Assembly (NCBI GenBank): GCA_943737045.1
Contig: CALSFV010000061.1
Span: 310,001 to 374,000, forward strand
Length of the DNA stretch: 64,000 nucleotides
Source of the DNA: Parapristionchus giblindavisi
Lineage: Eukaryota > Nematoda > Chromadorea > Rhabditida > Diplogasteridae
Direction of reading: 5' to 3'
Below the pieces are notes generated by a model, which did no database searches, was not told where the DNA came from, and worked only from the letters and a program-made list of their open reading frames with translations. Shown piece by piece: positions 1 to 12,340 of this stretch. Position 1 is the first letter of the stretch; each line of letters begins with the position of its first letter. Both the position numbers and the translations under genes were made by a program.

Positions 1-2936
1 GCATTAGCCGCGGCTCTCGTCGCCGTCGCCCTCGGATCTTCCGTATCCCTGGTCACGCCCGTGCCCTCGTCCATTACCGTAACCCCGTCGGCCTCGCTCG
101 CTTCGGGACTCGATCAGGTACGGTATCGTGTGCTTTATCGATTGATCAATTGATTTATTTTATTCTTAAAAATAATTTAGCTGAACGCTGGCCTTCTCGG
201 ACTGAGCTCGATCAACTCTGCATCGCCCATTCAGAAGTCGTTCCTCGGTCAGCCACGTGCCGTCGTCGCCGTTGAGGTACGGTACATACGTTTAGTTATG
301 TATTATTTGCATATCTACAATTTATATATCGCTTTTTGAATTTCTGTTTTATTGCTAGGTAGGAACACAGTGTATTGGTGGTTTGGTGAAGTATCCTTGA
401 GAGTTCCTCTACCTGTAACATTCTTGTCGCAGAAAATTGATATGATTACGAAAATGGAAAAAATATTGCTATTTAGTCTCAACCACCCTCTACCATCACT
501 TCAGGTTACGAATGTCGCCGAGCCAATCGATATCTCCGGACCCAAGGTGCAGATCAAGGGACACCGTGCGGCCAACTGGGCTAACACTATCAAGGTATCC
601 TTATCTTTGTTTATTTATCTTTAACGATAAACAGTGAGAGGTGAAGCTATAAAAAGGGCAGCCTCATCATGATCATATTGATGATGTGAAGGGAAAACAT
701 AGAATGAATTTGTGCTCATCGTTGGCTTAAAGGCACAATCCAGATTTACTTTACTCTCCGCTCTGGCCACTCTCTCGTAGACGAGCGAATGTGGTCAGAG
801 TTAGAAGTTTCGAAGTTGGCTTGGGGTGTGCCTTTAAATGCAACGGTTTTAGCTATGCTTTATTACTCAATCCTTGAAATAAATAAAATAAATAAATAAT
901 CATCACTCTCGCAGAACCAGCTCAACGCCCTATTCGGCCCATCCGATTACACCGTCCTCTCAGTGAATGAGAAGAACGTCGTCGTCGGAGATGCCGCCCT
1001 CAAGACTGCTGTCAACGCCGAGAAGGTAGGGGTGGAGTACTTACTAATTTTATTAAGTACGTACTTAACCCTAAGTACCTACTAAGTAATTACTAAGTAC
1101 TAAGCGTTTAGGACGCTCTTAAAGGAATACACCGAGCTAATTTTATTCTCTGCTCTGGCATCGCTCTCTCGTAGACAGAGGAAGCGAGAGAGTATGGCCA
1201 GAGAGGAGAGGTTCATATTAGCTCGGGATGTGTCTTTGAAATCTTGAGGTTGATGAATTAAGCCTGGCCTGGTTTAGGTCGACGCGTCCAAGCTGAAGAC
1301 CAAGGGAGCCGGAGCCGAGGCGCTCACCGCCGCTCTTCGTGTCGCCAAGGCCATCAAGGCATCCGGAGACGCCCTCGCTGCTGTATGTCGAGTTTGATCT
1401 TTGATCTTTGTGTAGTTTGATCATTGTGTAGTTTGATCCTTGATCTTTGTATAGTCTTATCCTTGATCTTTGATCTGTGTGTAGTCTGATCCTTGATCTT
1501 TGTTTAGTCTGACGCTTGGTCTTTGTATAGTTTGATCTTTGAACTTTGAGTAGATTGATCGTTGTGTAGTCTGATCTTTGATCTTTGTGTAGTCTTGATC
1601 TTTGATCTGTGTGTAGTCTGATCCTTGATCTTTGTTTAGTCTGACGCTTGGTCTTTGTATAGTTTGATCTTTGAACTTTGAGTAGATTGATCGTTGTGTA
1701 GTCTGTTCTTTGATCCTTGCGTAGTTTGATCTTTGATCTCAGACAGTACACTTGTAGTTTGTATTCATCAATGCCATTATTTGGTTGTTGCTTGATTGCA
1801 GAAGTCTGGCCCCGCCGTCTTCAGCGTGCAGCTGTCCGCCGCCACCGTTGCGCCTGCCGACATCGAATTTGTCCTCCAGCAGGTACGGTAGATGATATGA
1901 TTGGGGATACAGTAGTTGTGTGATTACGGTAGTTTTATGGTTGGGTTTTTTAACCAACGTGTGTATATATGCACGAAACGAGACACGCACATATGACCAG
2001 TGAAAAGAGTTTGAAATATCGAGGTTGATTTGTGAATGGGCAAGGGTGAAAATCTCTAGGGTGGGGTCATACGGTTATTTTTCAAGATGGAGTACGGTAC
2101 TAATCCCCCTATCATTGCAGCTCGCCTCGTCTGCTCGTGCCGTCTACGGTGAGGATGCGGTCATCGTCGAGCTCGTTCAGTGGGAGCAGCAGAACATCAG
2201 AAACAAGAGAGATACGGTAGGTATAGGTTCGCGATCGTGAACTGACTTTTTATAGTCCTAATCACACCTGTGGCCGTATGCAAGAACAACGGGAAAACAG
2301 TTTAAAATGTGACGTCATTAGCGTAGGCGGAGGAATTTTGGAAAACGCCTCCGCCTATGATAATGACGTCACATTTTCCCGGAAAACGGTTCTTGCATAC
2401 GGCCACTGATTAGTGGAAAATGGAAAATATTAAGAAATCTGTGAGGCGATGCAAAAGATATTCTAAGAAGCTAATGAAACGAGAAAGCACGGGGTGCGTC
2501 CTTTCCAAAACATTTTGAGTGGAAGCTACACGAATAGACTGACAATCTGACAACACTTTCCTACCCTCATAATGTGAGAACCGACCGACCATATACGGCT
2601 GATTTTCATGATCTACCCAATATATTTTGTGCGGAAGTTTGCAATTTAAGCGAAAAGTAGCGAGTTTTCTAAAGCGACCCAGCATATTTTAAAAATCTAC
2701 CCACTATATATCCTGTGAGGGCACCGAAAAAGAGTGCTGACAAACAAACCAGTGGGTTTTCGGTTGCACTTAGGATTCATCGTAGCATGATACAGACATG
2801 ACGCTAATCCATACCATGTCTTGTAGGCCAACCAGACCCCGATCGAGCAGGTGAGAAACTCGTACAACGTGGCCGTCTTCGCATCCACTGACTACCCCGC
2901 CATGTTCGCCATCGTTGCTGGTATGCATATTACTAA

Positions 2937-2992
<56 letters not shown>

Positions 2993-3506
2993 CATTATTA
3001 TTAGTATTATTATTGATATTACGCGTTATTATTACTACTATGTATTGCCATCCATGGGCGCCGACATGGGGGTGCCCCCTGTAAATTTAAGGCTTTTGGA
3101 AAATTTGTGGAATGCTCCCTCTAAAAGTTGACATTTAGGTGAAAATTTTGAAAAAAAAAATGAAGGCCCCTGTAAAATTAACCATTTTTCGTTCGGATGC
3201 CCCCTGTAGAATCGAGCTCCAGGTACCCCGCCCATGTATGTGTATTGCTGTTAACAAATTACGAAAAGAAAGGAAAGTAAGAAAAAAACTCTCCTCGTTT
3301 TGCACGTTCTCTAGCCTCGTTTCTTTAATCTGATTGGTTTTGAATTTTGTTCGCATATATATTTATCGATTTATTTTCCATATTTAGGTTTGTCGATCAT
3401 TCTCGCCCTGGCTGTCCTCTACATTGCCGTCGGTCTGTGGAACCTCGACCCCGGAAAGGACTCCATCATCTACCGTATGACTACCGTAAGACAGAAGAAG
3501 GATTAA
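1..3506 (+). CDS. ATP6AP2: V-ATPase accessory protein 2 / (pro)renin receptor homologue, 5' end cut by window
   Basis: Nine exons join in one frame: 1-117, 181-276, 505-594, 915-1025, 1278-1382, 1802-1882, 2121-2216, 2827-2920, 3388-3506; about 302 residues are visible against about 350 in the human protein, so only the first residues of the signal peptide are missing. Exon 1 begins inside a hydrophobic Ala/Val/Leu leader. The last exon encodes one transmembrane helix (SIILALAVLYIAVGLW) and a short cytosolic tail with DPGKDSIIYRMT, nearly identical to the invariant tail of ATP6AP2; this tail is the basis of the call. Exon 7 ends with RNKRD, a furin-type R-X-K-R site in the same juxtamembrane position where the human protein is cleaved. 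The family assembles the V-ATPase Vo sector and acts in ER/endolysosomal membranes. Introns hold two hairpin MITEs, a GATCTTTG minisatellite and an ATT microsatellite. C. elegans has a single orthologue. Confidence 0.9.
727..837. mobile_element. Hairpin MITE family A, clearest copy (TTAA target site)
   Basis: A near-palindrome of about 103 bp (731-833) with termini AGGCACA...TGTGCCT, flanked on both sides by TTAA (727-730 and 834-837). The core reads as ACTCTCCGCTCTGGCCAC followed by its reverse complement around a short CTCTCGTAGACGAG loop. It lies in intron 3 of the ATP6AP2 homologue. TTAA duplication suggests mobilisation by a piggyBac-type transposase; that is inference. Confidence 0.75.
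1119..1237. mobile_element. MITE family A copy
   Basis: Left flank TTAA at 1119-1122, hairpin core CTCTGC/TCTGGC and its inverse, right end degraded (TGTCTTTGAA). In intron 4 of the ATP6AP2 homologue. Confidence 0.65.
1387..1740 (+). repeat. GATCTTTG minisatellite in intron 5
   Basis: Irregular tandem units built on TTTGATCTTTGATCTTTGTGTAGTC. A higher-order unit of about 130 bp is present twice (about 1485-1572 and 1616-1704), so the array grew by duplication. The same GATCTTTGATC word recurs singly elsewhere in the window. Confidence 0.8.
2938..2991 (+). repeat. (ATT)n microsatellite
   Basis: Pure ATT triplets in the last intron of the ATP6AP2 homologue. The poly-Ile open frame across it is an artefact. 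Confidence 0.95.
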
Positions 3507-5625
3507 GCGATTATCGATTGATGCCCCACAACGACTCGGTGCGTATACTGTACATCTCCCGTGAGGGTTACGGTACCACACCCCTGCCTCATTTGAGAGT
3601 ACTTGTGTATACAGTGTCCGTTGTACATGTATCAAATGTGCTTTCTCTAGCTGCACCAATCAGAGCTATATTATGTATTACTGTAATTGATTATTGATTG
3701 ATTGATTGATTGTAACCCCGCCTCCCGTTGTTAGTTGTGATCTTCTCGACCAAAAAGAGAAGTAGTTGTGTATCGATCGATTTTTTTACTTGCCCCGCCC
3801 ATTTTATTCCACATTTCCATTCGCACACTCAAGTCGATCTAGTCTCTTTACTATACAGTACCCCCGTCCTATGCTTCTCCTCCGAGGTATACTGTAGCCA
3901 TGAACTACTACAGTACGCCAAGAAGTCTAATCACATCAAATTCACTTATAATATATTTTGGCCCGAATTTTTTTTTATCTCTATCGCTCCCGAATATTAC
4001 GCTCCCTTTTCATATGTTTCTATGCAAATTATTTCAACCTAGAGTATATGACATGAAATTTCACGAATCACGAAGAGGTCTATCAAAATTACGATGTCCA
4101 CCACTCCATTCCTACATTCCTGAATCCGTTGTTGTGTGTGTCCGTCATTCAGTCGCTTGTTCTATTCTGCGGATGCGCGTGATTTCACGGCTCTGGTCTC
4201 TCTTTTCCCATTGTTTTTGTGTACACTTTTCCACCTGTCAAGGCGTGTTTCGAGATATAGATAAAGTATTTAGTAGATGGAACGAGTGGATTTTTCAAGA
4301 TCAAAGATCAGGGAAAAGGGTGTGGGGAGGAATATTTGACTGGGCTACCGTACAATTTTGCCACAGTAGTAAATCGATTTATCAAATCTTCTACCGTAGT
4401 GAAAGTGCAGAACCATTGATGTATAAATTGAACTATTGGGATTTTATACGTAATATTTTATTGCTAAAATGTCCCTTTTGGGGTCGGAGACTTGTAAGAA
4501 GGAAAAGGAAGAGGAGACGTCACCCTCCTACTCACTCGCGTTTTGACTTGGATAATACGGAATGATTTATTATATCAGTCTGCGGGGAGAAGAGAAGGGA
4601 AGACGCATACGTCTGAGAGGAATGACGATGGATAGACACTTTGGACACTTATTCTGCAGAAGTAGTATATCGAATTAGAGCTGATACGTCAGAAAATGTT
4701 GAATGTGAAGTTCAATACACAGTAATATGGAAATATATCATAGTAAATATGCAAATTTACTCATAGAATAGGATAATAGTGAGTCAAAAGTATTTAATAG
4801 TAGAGGTGAGATTCACTGTAAGGTATTATTGATATCATCATTCCTAGATAATTGAATCGCTTGGCTCTTCCAGTCTGAAAAAACCAAAAAAATAGACTTT
4901 AAAAAAATCTGAATTTGTGCGATCTACTTTTTGTACTCAAATCTACACAGACAGCCATAGCTTCGATCTTATGATTATTGTTACCGTTTCGCCTTGTTAT
5001 ACATTACTACATATCATGACATTGATAATGTACTAATTTAATTATTGGACTCTTTGGACATTTATTCCGCAGAAGTTGCATAGCTCAAGCAGAACTGATA
5101 TGTACGTCAGATGAAGAAGAAGTGGAACGGAGAAGTTAAAGATCTTTGTTGAGGATCTCGACAAATTAGCACGGATCTCCTGTACAAACGTAGTAAAATC
5201 AGACCCTTTTCCGACAGTTTAAAAAATTATCTCTCAGATTTGGATGAGACTTGTTTGATTAATCGTAATGAGGAAAAAGAGTGATGATATTGTCATTCGG
5301 CCGGAGTAATTGGAATTACTGCTGACATTGAATTTTGCCCATTTTGCCCATTTGGCCCTTAAATTTTGCCCATCCAGTCTGAATATCAAGAAGTAAACTT
5401 AAAGTTTTAAAAAGACTGATTTTTTGCGTGCGATCCAACCTCGGAAACTATATAGCATATATAGTATTTTGGCTGCAACAGTAATAGGGATTTCATACGG
5501 TTGGTATTCAGCTAATCTGTATGATTATTCCGATATATTATTAAAACTTTTTTTAGTTTAGACCGCATTCAAAGAACTCATTAATTGAAAAAAGAGTATG
5601 TACATATTATGGGAAGATAATATGT
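3507..5625. other. Intergenic stretch, no gene recognised
   Basis: AT-rich sequence with scattered open frames of poor codon use. A 221-codon frame at 3900-4565 has no recognisable domain, no splice context and no repeat partner here, so it is not called. Confidence 0.5.
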
Positions 5626-5925
5626 ATGATTACAAATTTCAAGGACGTTGTTCGGGAAGCGGAGAGACGGAGGTGGTTGTGGGTAGAGAGGCTCTCGAGA
5701 CTGCGACATGATCGATGGTCGCTGAGTGTGCTCAATTGGACCCTAAGTTGCAAGAGGAAACAGGGACGCCCAGTCAAGAGATGGAGGGACGATTTCGTGA
5801 AGGCTGCTGGTCCTCAATTCATGCAAATTGCGAGGCACAATCGTTCGGAATGGAGAAATTTCATGGCAACCCAGCTACGTAACACCCATTAGCTGATAAA
5901 GTTGTTCAATGTCAAAAAATGGGAA
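5626..5925 (+). pseudogene. 3' tail of an RTE-like LINE (reverse transcriptase C-terminal region)
   Basis: An 89-codon frame (5626-5892) with RRRWLWVERLSRL, then RKQGRPVKRWRDDF and a terminal Trp-rich stretch: the signature tail that follows the reverse transcriptase in RTE/Jockey-like elements (basic helix, then K/R-GRP-x-x-RWxD). Everything upstream is missing, so this is a 5'-truncated insertion. Its last coding bases and 3' UTR (CCCAGCTACGTAACACCCAT, then AGCTGATAAAGTTGTT) recur around 18551-18710, identifying the same family there. Confidence 0.75.
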
Positions 5926-7628
5926 GATGAAACACATTTCTAACAACCGCATATAAAATCTTGATCCAAAATGAAAACATTATAAAAATTAATTTCAGGA
6001 ATGATTTTCAATTATGAAATTTGTATTAATTTATATAATAATAATAATTGATGATAATAATTTATAATAATCTATAATTTATATACGTTATAAAGTCATC
6101 TCTGTCCAACGCGGAAATAGTCAAAAGCCTGCTTCTATGCTTATTTTCAACGGGGAATGTTACGTAGAAAGTTTATAGAAAGCGCGTAGTCCATTCGTTG
6201 TGAGATTGGATTGGGCAAGCAGAAATTGAAATGAGATTGAGACAGAATACCCCCCTCGCTATATTCAATCAAGGGTAAAAACGCAATTCTACTCGATTGG
6301 AAATCTATGTTATTTGTTCCTACACTTATGGCGCACCACAAGCGTGCTTCATCAAGTACAAAATGTTCGAGCGCCAGTAAATTATGTGAAATAACAAAAT
6401 TATTATTTGTGAGGGGATGAGAAGGGGAGGCGACCTATTGATCACATCTTCTGTTTTGCACCTTCAATTTTTCGCGCATGATTATTCTTGGAACTTTTAA
6501 AAGTAGCGCATGCTAGAATGCTTCTTGTTAGTTAAAAACTGACATAGGTACATTCACTTGAATAGGTGTAAAATTGACAAATTATTTAAAGGCTATTTTT
6601 ACATATTATATATTTCACATATTTTCTGATATTTCACATATTTTCTTGCACTCGAACACTTTGTACTTGTTGAAACACACTTGTGGTGTACGATAAATAA
6701 ATAGATAAATAAGGCAAAGGCAGATTTCATTGGCTCAAGTTTACTGGTTTGCAAATTGGCGAATTCAATCGCCGAAAGTGCTATCTCATCTTGTTTATTC
6801 TCGAGACTCACCCTCCTGACCACCACTTCTTTGGATTACTGAATCTGAGTCCACATAAGAAAGATAAGCTCATCACAACAATCTGCAGTTCCATTAAAAG
6901 TGAGATTTTCGAAATTCACCGAGTCGCAGCCACCAGAGTTCTGGATTTATGAAATTGAAAGAATCCCCTTCCCAAATATTAAATAAATTTGAAAAGTCGA
7001 TTAAAATTTCAACAACTAACTCTTCTGTCATTGTTTGTTCATATTGTAGGTGAGAGTATAACACAAAATCGAGAAGTCACTCTCCCCTCTCCCCTCGACT
7101 TCCGAATTGTTAGCACAGACACGTATTTTTCGTTTCATTTCTCATAAAATCGTGATTTTTGAAACGAGCATAACCGATAAAATTTCCCCCCGGAAAGCTT
7201 TCACTTCGAATCACGAAATGCATGGTAACAACATTCTCCAAACGCTGGTTTTTGCCACACTCCGCTCTTTTTTCTTTTCAATATTTTGAATAGAGACTGT
7301 TTCTGACTGCATCTCTGTTTGTTCATTAAGTTTTACCTAACAACTTAAAAGTTAAGTTAAGTATGTAGTCTTGTAACATAAAAGTAGGTAGAAAGTAGGT
7401 ATAGAGTAAAGTTACCTCTACACCGCCATCCCCTCTCACTCATGTCTGTTAGCACAGTGGCAGAGACACTAAAGATTGTGTCTAGTTCATCTTATAAAAC
7501 TTGTCAACATTTGTCCTTCTGTTATCTCACCGCTACGAGAAGCTTGGATCTCTCTCTCTCCCATCTCTCCCTCTCTCTCCATCTCTCTCCCTCTCTCTCT
7601 ATCTATCTATCTATCTCTCTCTTTCTCT

Positions 7629-7667
<39 letters not shown>

Positions 7668-8281
7668 TCTCTCCATCCCTCTCTATCAACATGGTCTTCT
7701 GATCCTTCGACTTCTGGCCCCTCTCTATTTTGAGGATATGCGACTACAACGGCGTTATGGTGACAGTTCACCAAAAATCACGCAGTCTCTTCTTCCTTTC
7801 ACGCACTCCCTCGTCTTTCTTTAGACTTGTAGTATGTAATTCCACCATCTCCAAAATCCCCATCCCTCACCGAGCGATGATCGCGTGATGCTTATAATAA
7901 TAATTATTATTATTATTATTATTACTAGTAGTCGTAGTAATAATAATTATTATTATACTTACAAAGTGGCTACATTTCGAAGATCACAAATTCGGTAGTA
8001 TGTAGAAATACGTAATACATTTCGAAAAATTGCACAATCCCTTGATTTTTCATTTCCTTGTTGGGGATACATTGCACCACAGTTTTCTGTTGTAAACAAT
8101 TTTTCACTGAAAGCCAGACGAGCGAGAGAGTATTAATTTTGAGAGAGTTTCCATGGTGAGCGGTTGTTCCGGCTTTCAAAAGGAAGGGAAGACTGCGATA
8201 GGATAACTGACTCATCCCCCAAATCCCATTCGCATCCCCTGACTCACTCTGAAACATCAGAGTTACTATTGTGTAAGACCC
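5926..8281. other. Repeat-rich intergenic stretch, no gene recognised
   Basis: Contains an inverted pair of a roughly 80-bp repeat (6320-6405 and 6636-6712, CACCACAAGCGTGCTTC type, also near 19600), a CT-rich block at 7547-7692 and ATT/AAT runs near 7890-7955. Open frames across the CT block are low-complexity artefacts. Confidence 0.5.
7547..7692 (+). repeat. CT-rich microsatellite
   Basis: Imperfect CT/CCCT repeats with a short (CTAT)n interruption. It produces Ser/Leu-rich frames on the plus strand in all three phases. Confidence 0.9.
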
Positions 8282-8457
8282 ATGACTCACAGTAACTCCG
8301 CCCACTGTCTTTGCATATCATCACATGTTCAGTAGTTGTATGTAGACTTTGAGTCACGACTCCGCCCCTTTGCTCCCTTTCTATTCATACATCTACGCAT
8401 TAGCTGTGTACTGCCACAGACGCTCCCCCCAATGATATCGACTCGTCTGTCCATCTT

Positions 8458-8737
8458 CTCTCCCTCTCCCTCTCCCTCTCCCTCTCCCTCTCCCTCTCCC
8501 TCTCCCTCTCCTTCTCTCCCTCTCCCTCTCCCTCTCCCTCTCCCTCTCCCTCTCCCTCTCCCTCTCCCTCTCCCTCTCCCTCTCCCTCTCCCTCTCCCTC
8601 TCCCTCTCCCTCTCCCTCTCCCTCTCCCTCTCCCTCTCCCTCTCCCTCTCCCTCTCCCTCTCCCTCTCCCTCTCCCTCTCCCTCTCCCTCTCCCTCTCCC
8701 TCTCCCTCTCCCTCTCCCTCTCCCTCTCCCTCTCCCG
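8458..8737 (+). repeat. (CCCTCT)n hexanucleotide array, about 280 bp
   Basis: About 46 near-perfect CCCTCT units with one CTTCTCT interruption near 8510. The complementary strand is a long GAGAGG purine tract able to form triplex or G-rich structures. Shorter arrays of the same unit sit at 10191-10230, 14241-14300 and 24605-24665. Confidence 0.95.
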
Positions 8738-11344
8738 CAGGACTTCGTGTGCCTTGAATAACTGGTTGTACCTTTTACCTTTACCTCTACTCTCCACATT
8801 CCCATTGAATCGTCAATCATCTCTCAATGGTCTCTTCATTGCACACACTATTTCTCTGTTCTCTAACAACGAGAGAGCATTGCGCGTCGAAGTGACCATT
8901 GAGTGAGGTTACGCTCCCTTTAATAATATCGATCGGTCATCGCCCTACCGTACTGTACCGTACATTACTAGTGAACAATATTGGTAAAGATCTGAGTAGC
9001 CATTCTCCACATTCCTGAATCGTCAATCATATCTTGCGGCTCGGGTTTAGATAAATTACTACAATTATTGCTGTCGTGTTTCAAGCGTAGATGAATTATT
9101 TTTATTTTTCCATGTAAGTTTTTCTGTGGCGCATTGGAAAGTTTGTCGATCACAAGTCGAAAAGGGGGTTTTAAACCATGCACGTCATTTTTGTGAAGCT
9201 TTCTCTGGCCCTGTCCAGTAATGAAATACTGTGTTCCTTTCACAAATGTCCAAGTGGTCAACAATATTTTTCGAAAACAAGAATTTCCTCTCTGAGAAGA
9301 TTGTTTACCACACCGACCGCATCCGTTGTATTGTGAGGGCCATTCACCGGATACGATTACTAATTAGCGGTCACGGTCCGGAATATTTAACGGTTATAAC
9401 CTTGCGTGGGCAAGTTTTCGAGAGCTAGCGCGCTAGAGAGTATGGTGTAGTGAGAGAGGGCAGAGACAAGTAGTCAGTTAGGGGAAAGTGGGGAGTGGTT
9501 ACGAAGATGGCATAGGGGCAACTTGATTATTGTTTGTCTCTCGTAACTCCCAAGAGAGGGCGAGAGACAAGGTCGAAGCGAGAGGGCACAGACGTTACAG
9601 GGATGATGTTAGAGAGTGTGGGAGACGAAGAGAGTGCGGTGAGAGGGATTACTGCGAGAGCGAGCAGAGATCATGGAGAAGCGAGAGAGTCTAGAGAAGG
9701 ATAGAGAGGAAAGAAAGAGTGTGCAATAATAAGAGAGTAGCAGCTAGCACATTCTTCTTCATCCTATTCTTCTATTACTGCTCTTAACTTCTGCCAATCA
9801 TTTACTTGAATTGATCAGCAAAATGTTGTCGATGTTGTATGCTAACACTCACTCACTTTCTCCGTAACTCCGGTTTTTAAGCAAACATTTTTGCTTTTTT
9901 TCTACTTGAATTATCACTGACCTAGCAGGGATCTTCAGCATGAGTACATGTGTTTTGAATAATTGCCTTCACCCTATTTATGTACCTAATGGAATATTGC
10001 CATGTTGTGAATTCACTATAGTTAAATTTTAAATTTCAAATTTTTCATTGAAATTCATTTTGATATACAATATCCCATCGTCCAATGGCTGACGCATACA
10101 AGACATATGATATTTATAGCTTCTGCCATAAAGCCGCAGATTTATGGTTTATAGAGAGACATTGTCAATGGCAATATCCTTCTCGATATTCCCCCTCTCC
10201 CTCTCCCTCTCCCTCTCCCTCTCCCCCTTACTCTCTCTCTTACTCTCCCTCCCTCTCCAATTCCACATCTCTGTCTGTATCCTTTTGTTGTTTCCACATG
10301 TTGTTTCCACATTTTCCGTGATGATCAAACTTCCCCTATTCGTCTATAATACTCTTTTACTCTTCACTTGATCATGATCACGTCCTTGACTATAAGTACT
10401 TACTTTACTTACTCACATCAATAGAGCCGATTAGACTACAATTTTCACTGAAAACACGTTTGTTGTTCTACCAAAGGCACACCCGAGCTCTCGTAGACAA
10501 AGAAAGCGAGAGAGCATTGCCAGAGCGGAGAGTTTCAAATTAGCTCGTGGTGCGCAACTAAAGTTTATGCTTGTCGCTGGGGCGCGCTATGTTCAAAAGT
10601 GACGAGAAGAAATGAAAAGTGGTGAAAACTCCTCATATTACGCACTATGACGTTGATTTGGCCTGCTTTTCGCGACATTTTTGAACAGCACATAAAATAT
10701 AGTTGGTTTATTGCTCAGTTAAATTCAAGATTGTTATTAATTCAAATGATTTCGCATGTTTAACAATGGGATGTGATCCTACTCATATAAATCTAATTTT
10801 AAAAATACACGTTTATTATTCGTACTTTCCGTGTCGCATTGAATTTCCTCTGTAGTGATCCTAGTTCAATTTATCTACCTTCCACAATGTTCTATCGACT
10901 GTGAAAGCCAAAACGACCGCTCAACAGCTCTCTCAAATGCAATCGTCTTTCGCTTGTCTGGCTATGGAAACAAAATGGCTTGAACCAGAGTACTGTGCTT
11001 CGCATCACCCACGCTCAAAACCCCTAAATACACAGAGAGTCATACAGAACCTTTCTCATTTTAACTTTAGTTTCCCGATTCTCATTTTCTAATCACTGTC
11101 ATTATATTTCCACTAGCCTTTACTGTTTCGTTCAACTCTATTCACAGAACTGAACCATCTCTCTCCTACTCCCATCTCACTACTCTCGACCTCCAATTTG
11201 GTTGCATTTTTACTCCATTTCTCTTAAATACTCTCAAAGTGTGGCAACGGTTCCCCATTCTTCTTTCATTCGCTAAATTCACGCTCATTATTTTTTGACT
11301 TTTTTTAAATCATGAAAAACGTAATTTTATATTTTCAGTGAACT

Positions 11345-11885
11345 ATGGCCCTTACCTGCACCGATCTTCCCAAGTTCATCTGCGCTGTTCTGTTGCCGGT
11401 AAGGATTCCACCAATCAATCAATAAATCAATATTTAATCTTTAATCTTAATCGATAAAATTGCCTAGAAATATCGTGTAACTAATATCTCAACTTTTCTT
11501 CAAAGGTGTTGTGAATTTTCCAAGATTTGAGAGACGGAGAAACAAATTTAGTCGACAGTGTATATGAAAATATGAAAAAAATACTTTCCGAAGCAAAGAG
11601 ACAGCAATTATACAACTTTATACTTGATGGAATAAACATAAATATAAAAAATAAATAAATAAATATATGGTTATGTTCTACTTTACGGGTCCCATGAAAG
11701 TTTACCGGTCCCAAGAAATTTTAACGGTCCCATAAAACTTTACCAAATATGCAAAATATGATTTCATGATATCGTTTCAGCCAGTCGGAGTCTTCCTCGA
11801 GAAGGGTTGCACGTATCATCTGGCTATCAATATTCTCCTTACCATTCTCGGATATATTCCCGGTGAGATTTTTAAAATTTAAAAT

Positions 11886-11949
<64 letters not shown>

Positions 11950-12217
11950 TAATAATAATGATAATAACATATTATTCTTATTATTATTTGAACAAATTAG
12001 TATTCACAGCAGGGACACATATTTCAAAAAAACAACAATAAAAACTTACTTTAAAGTATTTTTAATTAGTTTAAAGACATGAGTCAAGACAAATGAATGC
12101 TCTCCGCAGTTCTTTCCCATAGACAAAGAAAGCGAGAGAGTGTGGCCAGAGCGGAGAGCTTTAAATTAGCTCGGGGCGTGCACTAACAATAAGAAGACTA
12201 TCAATGAAGGAATAAAA

Positions 12218-12286
<69 letters not shown>

Positions 12287-12340
12287 GTATCCATGTGTTC
12301 AGGAATCATCCACGCCTGCTACGTCATCCTTGCCTACTAA
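11345..12340 (+). CDS. PMP3/RCI2 (UPF0057) small membrane protein, copy A
   Basis: Three exons, 11345-11398, 11781-11862 and 12303-12340, give a 57-residue protein beginning MALTCTDLPKFICAVLLP. The family signature is complete: a first hydrophobic helix, the PPVGVFLEKGC motif, a second helix (YHLAINILLTILGYIPG) and the terminal IIHACYVILAY. Proteins of this family are two-helix plasma-membrane peptides that influence membrane potential and ion tolerance in yeast and plants; the nematode role is not settled. The start follows an ATTTTCAG acceptor (11336-11338) by six bases, typical of a trans-spliced or 5' UTR exon. A GATAAA at 12584-12589 aligns with the AATAAA of copy B and may serve as poly(A) signal. 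Introns carry AAT and ATT microsatellites and a MITE A. Confidence 0.93.
11887..11950 (+). repeat. (AAT)n microsatellite in intron 2 of copy A
   Basis: About 20 AAT triplets with a few GAT variants at the 3' side. Confidence 0.95.
12103..12188. mobile_element. MITE family A copy, shortened
   Basis: Core AAAGAAAGCGAGAGAGTGTGGCCAGAGCGGAGAG with the left arm reduced to CTCTCCGCAG. Inside intron 2 of copy A and absent at the matching place in copy B, so it arrived after the duplication. Confidence 0.6.
12216..12286 (+). repeat. (ATT)n microsatellite
   Basis: About 23 ATT triplets immediately upstream of exon 3 of copy A. Confidence 0.95.

Noticed and set aside
352..624. 90-codon frame overlapping exon 3 of the ATP6AP2 homologue
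   Set aside because: It reads through the intron before exon 3; phases of exons 2 and 3 join directly without it.
3900..4565. 221-codon frame
   Set aside because: No domain, AT-driven composition and a basic low-complexity end; likely chance.
7442..7824. Three overlapping Ser/Leu-rich frames
   Set aside because: Translation of a CT microsatellite in every phase.
8329..8820. Long open frames on both strands (Arg/Gly, Arg/Glu and Pro/Leu/Ser dipeptide proteins)
   Set aside because: They only read through the CCCTCT array; there is no splice or coding context.
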